Positions 1 through 6,563 of a DNA stretch of 15,878 nucleotides are shown here, in pieces (positions within the stretch are counted from its first letter, which is position 1; each line of letters begins with the position of its first letter). The stretch comes from an uncultured Spirochaetaceae bacterium (lineage in GTDB: Bacteria; Spirochaetota; Spirochaetia; Sphaerochaetales; Sphaerochaetaceae), in NCBI GenBank assembly GCA_946414625.1, contig CAMKPI010000024.1:1-15878 (forward strand), given 5' to 3'. Position numbers and translations under genes: made by a program. The notes under the pieces are model-generated. The model ran no database searches and had not been told where the DNA came from. It worked only from the letters and a program-made list of their open reading frames with translations.

Positions 1-557
1 ATCTCATCCGCAGCCACCTTGAAAGACGCAACGGACTTCTCCAGTTGCCCCACCGTATCTTTCTGAAGCCGGATTACAGCGTTCTCGTGTTTGTTGAAAT
101 ACTCCTCCGCATCCTGCAATTCAAGCTGGAACGTCTTTATCTTGTTCTCAACTGCCTCAAGGCGTGTCACATCCTCAGAAATAGATCCGACTTTTGCGTC
201 CGCATCGGAAGTGAGCCTTGCCAGGGCAGCGAGAGCCTCTCTGTATGTGTCCATGGAGTGCCGCAGCGACGACAAGTCATCGTTGTATGTTCGGATATTA
301 CCGATCTCCGCTGCAGCCGAGTTCAAGAGGTTCTTGACTTCGCTCTCATCCCTCTGCACCCTGGTCTCGATCTCATCCATATCAGCCTTAAACTGCTTCA
401 TGCTGCTCTCGGTATCGTTCCGAAAACCTTCAGTGAGACGCCGTATGTTGGTAAGGGCGTTGTTGACACTGTCCTTCCTTCGCAGCACCAACATAATCAC
501 CAGATTCAGAAAAAATAGAACGACGGGTAGGATTATATAGAACGATGGATCCTTCAT
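1..557 (-). CDS. Membrane-anchored coiled-coil protein, N-terminal part (SpiroCoCo-like)
   Basis: The reading frame starts at an ATG at 557, has GAGG about 8 bases upstream, and stays open to the left edge, so about 185 residues are visible and the C-terminus is missing. Residues 6-25 form one hydrophobic segment (ending LVIMLVLRRK) followed by Arg-Arg-Lys, which predicts a membrane anchor with the rest in the cytoplasm. From about residue 30 the sequence is charged, rich in Glu, Asp, Lys, Leu and Ala, and nearly free of Pro and Gly, as expected for a long coiled coil. An N-terminal anchor plus a long coiled coil matches the spirochaete 'SpiroCoCo' proteins, whose function is unknown to me; this family call is from memory. 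Alternatives are an RmuC-like protein or another structural filament protein, but no RmuC nuclease domain is visible in this part. It has its own likely promoter at 628-656. Confidence 0.6.
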   Translation of the reverse strand, partial: MKDPSFYIILPVVLFFLNLVIMLVLRRKDSVNNALTNIRRLTEGFRNDTESSMKQFKADMDEIETRVQRDESEVKNLLNSAAAEIGNIRTYNDDLSSLRHSMDTYREALAALARLTSDADAKVGSISEDVTRLEAVENKIKTFQLELQDAEEYFNKHENAVIRLQKDTVGQLEKSVASFKVAADE

Positions 558-627
558 GGGTTGCCTCGCGGAATAATCAGATGAAATATTTGCGATATTC
601 TACGAAAAAATTACGTTTTTTTCTAGT

Positions 628-656
628 ATTATATCATTCTCATCGCCGGCTTAAAA
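628..656 (-). promoter_or_regulatory. Likely sigma-70 promoter for the coiled-coil gene
   Basis: On the minus strand TATAAT (628-633) is a perfect -10 box. It lies 17 bases downstream of a weak -35, TTTTAA (651-656). Transcription would start near 621, giving a leader of about 64 bases. The gap 558-738 holds nothing else that I recognise. Confidence 0.5.
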
Positions 657-738
657 ATGAGCAAAGCCGCGCGGCATGTTGGTACAAAAGAAAAGCGTGC
701 CTCACGGGAGAAACATTTAAAACCAGTTCTCACGATTC

Positions 739-1650
739 TCACAACGATGCGAAAGCCTCTTTTACCCACGAATCGAAACCGGCCCAGTCGGGAAAGATCA
801 TTTTTGCCTTCGGATATTTCCTATAAACTTCAGGAGGATTGGAGTATTGTACCGAATTCGGAATTTTATTCGGTTTATTATCTCTCTCTTTATATACCGA
901 ACCCGTGTTTTCAAATTGTTCCGAACTCGGAATTTTATTAGATGGATAAAGCGGCGAGTTCTCGTCTTTTTCGCTCTTAAAGCACTCTTGTGTCCAGGAT
1001 TCTGTCGCTTCAGCGCTGTCAGCAAGAGAAGCGCCTCTGCAATGGATCAGCGCAGCGTCGAGCCCTGCGGCGCAGGCACCAAGGACATCCTTATCATAGC
1101 TGTCGCCGATAAAAAGTGTACTTCTCGGATCCGCCCCGATTTTGCGAACAACCCATTCCACGCTTCTTGGAGAAGGCTTCAGATAAAGTGTATCCTCAGA
1201 TGTAAATGCGACGGCCGAAAACTCATCGATCCCGATTCTCTGAAGCTTGTCTCCCAGTGGCCAGTCGGAAAGAAACGCGAGCCTGACGCCGCGCCCTTTC
1301 AGGAAACGTAGCGTCTCAACCACATCCTCCTGTCTGCCTATTTCCTGAAACTGTTTCAAAAGCCTACTGTAGTAATTATCTGAGAGCCACGCACGTGCCG
1401 CCTCTACGCTCTTAAACCGAGATGACATGTCTTTTAGAACTGCAGCTTCCCGCCAGTAAAAATCTCTGCTCTCAGGGGTGTTGTTCGAATATTCGAATGA
1501 ATCCTGCCTTGACCTCACCTCATGGCGAAGCTCGGAATAAGTCTTACAGACAAATGGATGCCTTACGACAAGAGGCGTCATGTATTTTTTCAGCAGCGTT
1601 GGAGGATATAATGTGCCGTCTATGTCGAAAATGATTGTCTCGTATTTCAT
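739..1650 (-). CDS. HAD-family hydrolase (phosphatase) with a repeat-containing C-terminal insertion
   Basis: A predicted Mg-dependent phosphatase of the haloacid dehalogenase superfamily, subfamily I, 303 residues. Motif I is FDIDGTLY with D9 as nucleophile and D11 as acid/base. Motif II is FLSD (S128), motif III is K158 in LKPSP, and motif IV is GDSYDKD (D183, D188). The cap domain lies between about residues 15 and 105. The start is ATG at 1650 with AGGAG 6 bases upstream. The catalytic core ends near residue 206, where most such enzymes would soon finish. Here a polar, low-complexity stretch (about 210-280) follows and contains NKIPSSEQF (238-246) and NKIPNSVQY (261-269), before a more ordinary end with FPDWAGFDSWV (286-295). 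The stretch is AT-richer than the rest and built from a 25-bp DNA repeat. All catalytic residues are present, so the enzyme is probably active. The substrate cannot be told; pyrimidine 5'-nucleotidase or phosphoglycolate phosphatase-like roles are possible. Confidence 0.85.
   Translation of the reverse strand: MKYETIIFDIDGTLYPPTLLKKYMTPLVVRHPFVCKTYSELRHEVRSRQDSFEYSNNTPESRDFYWREAAVLKDMSSRFKSVEAARAWLSDNYYSRLLKQFQEIGRQEDVVETLRFLKGRGVRLAFLSDWPLGDKLQRIGIDEFSAVAFTSEDTLYLKPSPRSVEWVVRKIGADPRSTLFIGDSYDKDVLGACAAGLDAALIHCRGASLADSAEATESWTQECFKSEKDENSPLYPSNKIPSSEQFENTGSVYKERDNKPNKIPNSVQYSNPPEVYRKYPKAKMIFPDWAGFDSWVKEAFASL
846..939 (-). repeat. Two in-frame copies of a 25-bp palindrome-bearing repeat inside the HAD gene
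   Basis: The copies lie at 846-870 and 915-939, differ at 2 of 25 positions, and are spaced 69 bp apart, which is exactly 23 codons, so the host frame is kept. The centre of one copy is the perfect palindrome CCGAATTCGG; the other has CCGAACTCGG. The repeat codes for NKIPxSxQ peptides in the HAD protein. Confidence 0.8.
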
Positions 1651-1808
1651 TTTCTGCTCCTCTTTGGATCCTGGGTTTTATCAAAAAAGAAATGAGGACA
1701 ATGAGGAAGAGCCCCACGGATAATACCAAGGTCGTGTTCATTCATGTTGCCCCGGAAAGATGCTCGCTTCTGTTTCAATTGCCGCGGATTCGATTGCCGC
1801 AGTTTAAA

Positions 1809-1988
1809 GTGTCACAGCTTTTGGTGTCATAGTTCACGTCGCCGCTATCCAGGCTGTGCAGTCCGGAATCAGCCTTGCACTGGAAAGACGCCTTTCAGGT
1901 GTCACGGCTTATGGTGCCAAAGTTCCAGTCGCCGCTATCCAGGCTGGGCAGTCCGGAATCAACCTTGCACTGGAGAGACGCTTTTCAA
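1809..1988. repeat. Two tandem copies of a 90-bp repeat downstream of the RNase D gene
   Basis: Copy one is 1809-1898 and copy two is 1899-1988, with about 80 of 90 positions identical. The RNase D stop codon (1985-1987) sits in the outer edge of copy two. On the minus strand each copy can form a small hairpin around a TCCGGA palindrome; in copy two the stem is kept through a G-U pair (AGGTTG against CAGCCT). The rest of this gap (1651-1808) has no gene I can support. Confidence 0.85.
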
Positions 1989-2902
1989 TTCTCAGACAAG
2001 GCTGTTTGTGCGCGACAGCGGGCCTTCTCAAGCTCGACCGAGTATCGCCCGGCGATGTTCTTCGTCCTTCCCTCTGGTAACACCCCTTCCCAGTCTTTTT
2101 TCTTCGCCATTTCCACAATCAGGGACTTTTCAAGAATGTTGGATGCCGGAAGATTCTCCCTTTTAGCAATCTGATCCCGCGCTTCAAAGAAAAATCTTGC
2201 AAAAACCTTCTCTTCCCGACTCAGGTTCCTGTAGCCCGGAAGCTTCTCCCATCCGGGACGATCCTTGTGCTTCTGTTCGGCGCAGTGCTTCAACGCATGA
2301 TGAACATCGGATCTTAGAGCCGCGCTCTTGGAACCAAGAATTTCCTCCAGCGAATCTTTCAGACTGAAAAGATACCTCACATCCCCCAGGGCATATTCCT
2401 TCATCTCCTCGGTTAAAGGACGACGCGTCCAATTTGAACGCTGAAATTTGTGCTTACCCTGCGGAACCTCAATACCGAGAACAGATCTGATGAGCTCAAG
2501 CAATCCTCCTTCATAGCCAAGAGCGGAGGCAACAACGCGTACATCATACACGTTCCTGAGGATTATCCCAAGGCTCTTGCGGGCAATCGCGGCATCTGAT
2601 TGACAGCTGTACATTATCTTACAAACGGGGTTCTCCAGAAGGGCCCGGAGAGCTTCCCTGCCCTCGGAATCGCGCGACAGGACCCATGCGTCGACAAGGT
2701 AGTATGCCGCACCATCGTAGATCTGAATCAGGCAAAGATGCTCGCCGTAGATATGGAGATTGGACTCCTCCTCAAAATCGACAGCAAGCGAAAAATCCCC
2801 GTTTGAAGAGAACCTTTCCAGAAAATAAGAATTCAGTGCACAGAGCTTTTCTGCGGTGTCGACATTCACATATTCTGTTTTGTTTGCATCTGTACGAGCC
2901 AT
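1985..2902 (-). CDS. rnd: Ribonuclease D-like 3'-5' exoribonuclease with HRDC domain
   Basis: This 305-residue protein has the DEDD exonuclease fold of RNase D, which trims the 3' ends of tRNA precursors and other structured RNAs. Exo I is VDFEEE (D42, E44) followed by the typical LCLIQIYDG. Exo II contains D103 and the later D120. Exo III is the DEDDy form, Y170 and D174 in EYALGDVRYL. The family phrase QRSNWTRRPL (154-163) is also present. Residues about 225-295 form an HRDC domain, an RNA-binding helical module. Exo I is slightly unusual in having FEEE after the first Asp. The ATG at 2902 is 33 bp after the dCMP deaminase stop and has only a weak AAGG site, so the two are probably cotranscribed. 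Enzymes of this family are commonly near 370 residues, with two helical C-terminal domains in E. coli; this short form has one. The stop codon lies in a tandem repeat. Confidence 0.88.
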   Translation of the reverse strand: MARTDANKTEYVNVDTAEKLCALNSYFLERFSSNGDFSLAVDFEEESNLHIYGEHLCLIQIYDGAAYYLVDAWVLSRDSEGREALRALLENPVCKIMYSCQSDAAIARKSLGIILRNVYDVRVVASALGYEGGLLELIRSVLGIEVPQGKHKFQRSNWTRRPLTEEMKEYALGDVRYLFSLKDSLEEILGSKSAALRSDVHHALKHCAEQKHKDRPGWEKLPGYRNLSREEKVFARFFFEARDQIAKRENLPASNILEKSLIVEMAKKKDWEGVLPEGRTKNIAGRYSVELEKARCRAQTALSEN

Positions 2903-2935
2903 CGAACAACCTTTGAATCCCTGATAAACCTTGTT

Positions 2936-3412
2936 TCAAATATCCAGTACTATTTTCTTCGAAAAATTCACCTGGACAGTCTCGATTCCAGCGGCAGAGA
3001 GCATCATCTTGGACGCTTTAACGCCGTCTGTATCAGCATATTTGTCCTCTCGATACACAACCCTGCTTATTCCGCTTTGGATTATGGCTTTAGCGCACTC
3101 ATTGCATGGGAAAAGCCCTACGTACAGAGTGCAGCCGGAAAGGTTTCTGGTACTGTTCAGTATAGCGTTCAGCTCGGCATGACAGACATATGCATATTTT
3201 GAGGAAAGCATTCCACCGTCTCGCGACCAGGGGAAATCATCGTCCGAACATCCGATTGGAAAACCGTTATATCCTGTGCCCACGATCTTCTTGTCGGGAG
3301 ACACAATACATGCTCCCACCCGGGTATTCGGATCCTTGCTCCTTTCAGCGGACAGGAGGGCAACCGCCATGAAGTATTCATCCCACGAAATATAATCTTC
3401 ACGCTTATCCAT
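2936..3412 (-). CDS. dCMP deaminase (zinc-dependent deoxycytidylate deaminase)
   Basis: Converts dCMP to dUMP, the precursor for thymidylate synthesis, in the cytosol. The 158-residue protein has the zinc and catalytic signature of cytidine/deoxycytidylate deaminases: H78-A79-E80 in VCHAELNAI, and C103 and C106 in PCNEC. The N-terminus WDEYFMAVALLSAERSKDPNT is typical of ComEB-type dCMP deaminases. The start chosen is ATG at 3412, which lies 7 bases after GGAGG; a TTG two codons upstream is only one base from that site and is rejected. The gene follows pckG by 64 bp, but a strong terminator occupies that gap and its T-tract nearly touches this ribosome site. No separate promoter is visible, so expression may depend on readthrough. 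RNase D follows 23-33 bp downstream. A ComE-type competence role is possible for homologues but nothing here supports it. Confidence 0.93.
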   Translation of the reverse strand: MDKREDYISWDEYFMAVALLSAERSKDPNTRVGACIVSPDKKIVGTGYNGFPIGCSDDDFPWSRDGGMLSSKYAYVCHAELNAILNSTRNLSGCTLYVGLFPCNECAKAIIQSGISRVVYREDKYADTDGVKASKMMLSAAGIETVQVNFSKKIVLDI

Positions 3413-3423
3413 GAACAATCCTC

Positions 3424-3462
3424 CGAAAAAAACAAAAAGGCGTTGATGAAAATCAACGCCTT
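3424..3462 (-). terminator. Intrinsic terminator after pckG
   Basis: On the minus strand AAGGCGTTGAT (3452-3462) pairs perfectly with ATCAACGCCTT (3437-3447) around a TTTC loop, followed by a T-rich run (3424-3438) broken only by one G. It begins 14 bases past the pckG stop codon and ends at the ribosome-binding site of the dCMP deaminase gene. Confidence 0.93.
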
Positions 3463-3476
3463 CTATTATTGAAGCC

Positions 3477-5303
3477 TCATTTCGATGCTTTCAGACGAGC
3501 CTCAAGCGTATCGAGAAGCTCGGACAATTCCTTCGGCAGGTGCGATCCGAACTGCGGGTAGTAATTGTTCCTGATGTCATCGCACTCGCGAAGCCATCCG
3601 TCCACATCAACCGCAAGAAGCTCTTTCATGTCTTCTTCGGAGACGCCCTCCGGACGATCTATGGCATCCAGGGCAGGCATGATTCCGATCGGGGTATCGA
3701 CAGTCTTGGCAGTTCCGTCGCAGCACTCAAAAATCCACTTCAGGACACGGCTGTTGTCGCCATAGCCCGGCCAAAGCCACTTCCCGTCTGCGGTCTTGCG
3801 GAACCAGTTCACATAGAAGATCTTCGGCAGAAGGCTCTGATCACGAGCCGCCTTGCCAACATCGAGCCAATGCTGGAAATAATCTCCGGCGTTGTAGCCG
3901 ATGAAGGGCTTCATAGCCATCGGATCGCGTCTGATACCGGATGCAACGTCAAGCGTCGCCGCCGTGACCTCGCTTCCGACAATCGACCCCAGGAACGTTC
4001 CGTGAGTCCAGTTCCGAGCCATGTGTACCAATGGAATCGTCGAAGGACGACGACCGCCGAAGAGAATTGCCGACACGGGAACTCCGTGAGGATCGTCCCA
4101 CTCCTTTGCAAGGGTCGGACACTGGATTGCAGGCGCTGTGAAACGTGAATTCGGATGGGCTGCCGGAGCCTGATCCTTGTTGTTCTTGTCCTGAACCCAC
4201 CTGTTACCATGCCAGTCTGTAAGAGGACCCGGAGCATCGTATCCGATGCCTTCCCACCAAACATCTCCATCCTCGGTGAGTCCGACATTGGTGAAAATCG
4301 TATTCTTGGAGGCGGCGGCAAGGGCGTTGTAGTTGCTTTTTGCGCTGGTGCCGGGAGCAACTCCAAAGAAGCCCGTCTCAACAGCCATCGCATAGAGGCG
4401 TCCGTCGCGTCCGTATCTCAGCCAGGCGATATCGTCCGACAAGGTCTCGACCTTCCAACCGGGAATTGTCGGGATAAGCATCGCAAGGTTTGTCTTTCCG
4501 CATGCGGATGGGAAAGCTGCAGTGATATAACGAACGACTCCATCGGGATTGGTGAGCTTCAGGATAAGCATGTGCTCAGCAAGCCAACCCTCGTCCCGAG
4601 CCAGAACCGTGGCAATGCGAAGGGCAAGACACTTCTTTCCAAGAAGGGCATTTCCACCGTAGCCGGAGCCGTATGACCAAATCTCACGGGTTTCAGGGAA
4701 ATGCGCTATATACTTGTGATCCATGTCAGCACATGGCCAGACACCCTCGTCGGACTCGCCTGCGGCAAGAGGCTTGCCCACGCTGTGATAACAGGGAACA
4801 TAGTAGCCGTCGGTTCCGAGCTGCTCCAGAACCGCAGTTCCGACACGCGTCATGATAATCATGTTGCAGACAACATATTCGCTGTCCGTAATCTCGACGC
4901 CGATCTTTGAGAACTCGCTCCCCACAGGACCCATGCTGAAAGGAATCACATACATGGTACGTCCCTTCATGCTTCCCCTGTAGAGGTCTGTCATCGTTTT
5001 TTTCAGTTCGGTCGGATCAATCCAGTTGTTGGTCGGACCCGCGCCTTCCTGGGTGCGGCTTGCGATGTATGTCCTTTTCTCGACACGCGCCACATCGCTG
5101 GGATCAGAGCGGAAAAGCACGCTTCCAGGCTTCTTCTCCGGGTTGAGTCGCGTTGCAAGCCCGCTCTTTACCATCCCGTCGATAAGACAGTCGTACTCCT
5201 CCTTGCTGCCTGTGCACACGTAAATGTCTTTCGGCTGCGTGAGCGCGGCAAAGTCCTCGACCCACTTCTTCAGCCCGGCATGCTTTATGTCGTTAATTGT
5301 CAT
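3477..5303 (-). CDS. pckG: Phosphoenolpyruvate carboxykinase (GTP type)
   Basis: Interconverts oxaloacetate plus GTP with PEP plus CO2 and GDP in the cytosol. In fermenting anaerobes it often runs toward oxaloacetate for succinate production. The 608-residue length fits the GTP-dependent class. The nucleotide-binding P-loop with its reactive cysteine is FPSACGKTN (C268, K270, T271). The metal-binding Asp pair is in LSDDIAWL (D290, D291). Other family blocks are EGAGPTNNW (86-94), the FPETREIWSYGSGYGGNALLGKK region (202-224) and GGRRPSTIPLVH (416-427). The ATG at 5303 has AAGGAG about 7 bases upstream. Transcription probably begins at the promoter at 5437-5465 and ends at the hairpin at 3424-3462, giving a mostly monocistronic message with a leader of about 127 bases. 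The leader contains short repeats (5365-5408). Confidence 0.97.
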   Translation of the reverse strand: MTINDIKHAGLKKWVEDFAALTQPKDIYVCTGSKEEYDCLIDGMVKSGLATRLNPEKKPGSVLFRSDPSDVARVEKRTYIASRTQEGAGPTNNWIDPTELKKTMTDLYRGSMKGRTMYVIPFSMGPVGSEFSKIGVEITDSEYVVCNMIIMTRVGTAVLEQLGTDGYYVPCYHSVGKPLAAGESDEGVWPCADMDHKYIAHFPETREIWSYGSGYGGNALLGKKCLALRIATVLARDEGWLAEHMLILKLTNPDGVVRYITAAFPSACGKTNLAMLIPTIPGWKVETLSDDIAWLRYGRDGRLYAMAVETGFFGVAPGTSAKSNYNALAAASKNTIFTNVGLTEDGDVWWEGIGYDAPGPLTDWHGNRWVQDKNNKDQAPAAHPNSRFTAPAIQCPTLAKEWDDPHGVPVSAILFGGRRPSTIPLVHMARNWTHGTFLGSIVGSEVTAATLDVASGIRRDPMAMKPFIGYNAGDYFQHWLDVGKAARDQSLLPKIFYVNWFRKTADGKWLWPGYGDNSRVLKWIFECCDGTAKTVDTPIGIMPALDAIDRPEGVSEEDMKELLAVDVDGWLRECDDIRNNYYPQFGSHLPKELSELLDTLEARLKASK

Positions 5304-5364
5304 CTATCTCTCCTTTCGGACGTGAAAAGCCGCCCAAAACTTTTTGAACTTTGTTCGCTGTCCG

Positions 5365-5408
5365 CATTACAGCGCGTTATGGCTGCATTATCGCTACACT
5401 ATGACTGC
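5365..5408. repeat. Short 11-bp tandem repeats in the pckG leader
   Basis: Three consecutive 11-mers, GTTATGGCTGC (5376-5386), ATTATCGCTAC (5387-5397) and ACTATGACTGC (5398-5408), each match at 7-8 of 11 positions. A fourth, poorer unit is 5365-5375. They lie between the pckG promoter and start codon and fall on one face of the DNA helix. Confidence 0.45.
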
Positions 5409-5436
5409 GCAACAGCTTAGGCACAACCGTAGAGTC

Positions 5437-5465
5437 ATTATAGCAGCGCGGAACATTAAAATCAA
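5437..5465 (-). promoter_or_regulatory. Sigma-70 promoter for pckG
   Basis: Minus-strand -35 TTGATT (5460-5465) and perfect -10 TATAAT (5437-5442) are separated by 17 bases. The predicted start near 5430 leaves a leader of about 127 bases before pckG. Confidence 0.78.
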
Positions 5466-5669
5466 CGTACTTATGGAAACTCCCGGTGCCGTGTGCCACT
5501 GTGGCTGCCTGCTTGCGGAAACCAAGTTCTCAAACCACTTGGGGAATCATCCTGATCCGCACGCCACCGTAGCGGTCTGCGCACAAATAATGCCCGCCCG
5601 ACAGCCGACGTGAAGGTCTGCCTCGCACGCCCAGGCTGCACGAACGCAGAAAAGAGTCGTCTCAAGCGG

Positions 5670-6212
5670 TTAAAGAACCTTCTCGACCGCCTCGCGCACG
5701 ACGCCCATGTCTACTGTCGGTTCAAATCGTTCGACAACGCTCCCATCGCGGTCGATCAAAAACTTCGTGAAATTCCACTTTATATAGGCTTTTTCACCAA
5801 ACTTCTTGTTATTCATTCCCGCGAACTTGTTCATCGCGGCGGCTTTGAGACCCTTTCCGAAGCTCGTAAACGGCTTCTCTGTTGCGAGATAAGCAAATAG
5901 AGGACTTGCCGCGTCGCCGTTCACGTCTATCTTCGAAAATTGAGGGAACTCGGTGCCGAACTTCACAGTGCAGAACTCATGGATCTCATCGTCGCTGCCG
6001 GGAGCTTGTCCCGCAAACTGGTTGCATGGGAAATCCAATATCTCGAACCCGCGGCCCCTTAAATCCCTGTACATTGCTTCCAGAGGTTCATAATGCGGAG
6101 TAAAACCGCAGCCTGTTGCCGTGTTCACAATAAGAAGAACCTTCCCCTTGTATTCGGAAAGCGACACATCCTCGCCCTTCCTGTCTTTTACCGTAAAATC
6201 ATATACTGTCAT
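5670..6212 (-). CDS. Glutathione peroxidase-family thiol peroxidase (cysteine type)
   Basis: Reduces hydrogen peroxide or lipid hydroperoxides; bacterial cysteine-type members usually take electrons from thioredoxin rather than glutathione. The 180-residue protein shows the catalytic tetrad C35 (NTATGCGFT), Q65 (FPCNQF), W146 and N147 (WNFTKFLI). C35 is encoded as cysteine, not selenocysteine. C81 in EFCTVKFG is a position where a resolving cysteine is found in thioredoxin-dependent members. The start chosen is ATG at 6212, 9 bases after GGAG; a longer frame to 6257 exists but its starts lack a spaced ribosome site and the extra residues are not part of the fold. There is no signal peptide, so it acts in the cytosol. 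It is probably transcribed alone from 6312-6340. In an anaerobe it would serve oxygen tolerance. Confidence 0.94.
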   Translation of the reverse strand: MTVYDFTVKDRKGEDVSLSEYKGKVLLIVNTATGCGFTPHYEPLEAMYRDLRGRGFEILDFPCNQFAGQAPGSDDEIHEFCTVKFGTEFPQFSKIDVNGDAASPLFAYLATEKPFTSFGKGLKAAAMNKFAGMNNKKFGEKAYIKWNFTKFLIDRDGSVVERFEPTVDMGVVREAVEKVL

Positions 6213-6311
6213 TGACAACATCTCCTCTGGACAAACCGTATTGTCTTTTGTCAACATACTTCAAAAAGCTTATTCAACTATGTTTTGAAGCCGTGCGTCC
6301 CAACATCACAT

Positions 6312-6340
6312 ATTATAAGCGCAAAGTAACCCCGTTGCAA
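6312..6340 (-). promoter_or_regulatory. Sigma-70 promoter for the glutathione peroxidase gene
   Basis: Minus-strand -35 TTGCAA (6335-6340) and perfect -10 TATAAT (6312-6317) have a 17-base spacer. The leader would be about 93 bases and includes a possible 8-bp hairpin (CTTCAAAA at 6283-6290 with TTTTGAAG at 6259-6266 on the minus strand). Confidence 0.75.
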
Positions 6341-6402
6341 GAACGCCGGGAGACACCGAAACGCCCCAAAAGCGACAAAGCGAAGAAATAGAAACACTTA
6401 TC

Positions 6403-6563
6403 TACCCCTCTATTGCTCCGACGATATTTACTCACAAACAGTTTTATAAATCCTGTGTCACAAACAATGCGGCATCTGTCAACGACTATCAGCCCGCCAA
6501 CACTTTTGATAAGGGACGCAGTTTTGAGAATCTTGTAGCACCAACAATGCGGCATCTATCAAC
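6403..6563. repeat. Diverged direct repeat, 80-bp period, at the 3' end of the RlmI-like gene
   Basis: The best-kept blocks are 6439-6483 and 6519-6563, 37 of 45 positions identical, both with the core aacaatgcggcatct. Similarity continues weakly leftward, so the full unit is near 80 bp. The stop codon of the RlmI-like gene (6559-6561) lies in the outer edge of the right copy. The rest of the gap 6213-6558 holds the glutathione peroxidase promoter and no gene. Confidence 0.75.

Larger units (their letters stand above)
5304..5669. other. Intergenic region between the glutathione peroxidase and pckG genes
   Basis: No gene is supportable in these 366 bp. The part next to pckG is its leader and promoter. 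The part from 5466 to 5669 contains two weakly similar blocks (gccactgtggctgcctgc near 5497 and gccaccgtagcggtctgc near 5564, 14 of 18 identical) and small inverted repeats. No terminator for the glutathione peroxidase gene is evident. Confidence 0.6.

Noticed and set aside
1544..1741. A 65-codon minus-strand frame with a hydrophobic N-terminus (about 21 apolar residues ending at Lys-Pro-Arg)
   Set aside because: It overlaps the HAD gene by more than 100 bp in another frame, has no properly spaced ribosome site, and its C-terminal half is only a shadow of the HAD coding sequence.
6303..6317. Possible PerR box at the glutathione peroxidase promoter
   Set aside because: Only the left half (TTATAAT) matches; the right half does not, and the match is explained by the -10 box.
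6313..6555. An 80-codon minus-strand frame starting directly after the RlmI-like stop codon
   Set aside because: It runs through the 80-bp repeat, which it reads in two different frames, has no good ribosome site, and overlaps the glutathione peroxidase promoter.
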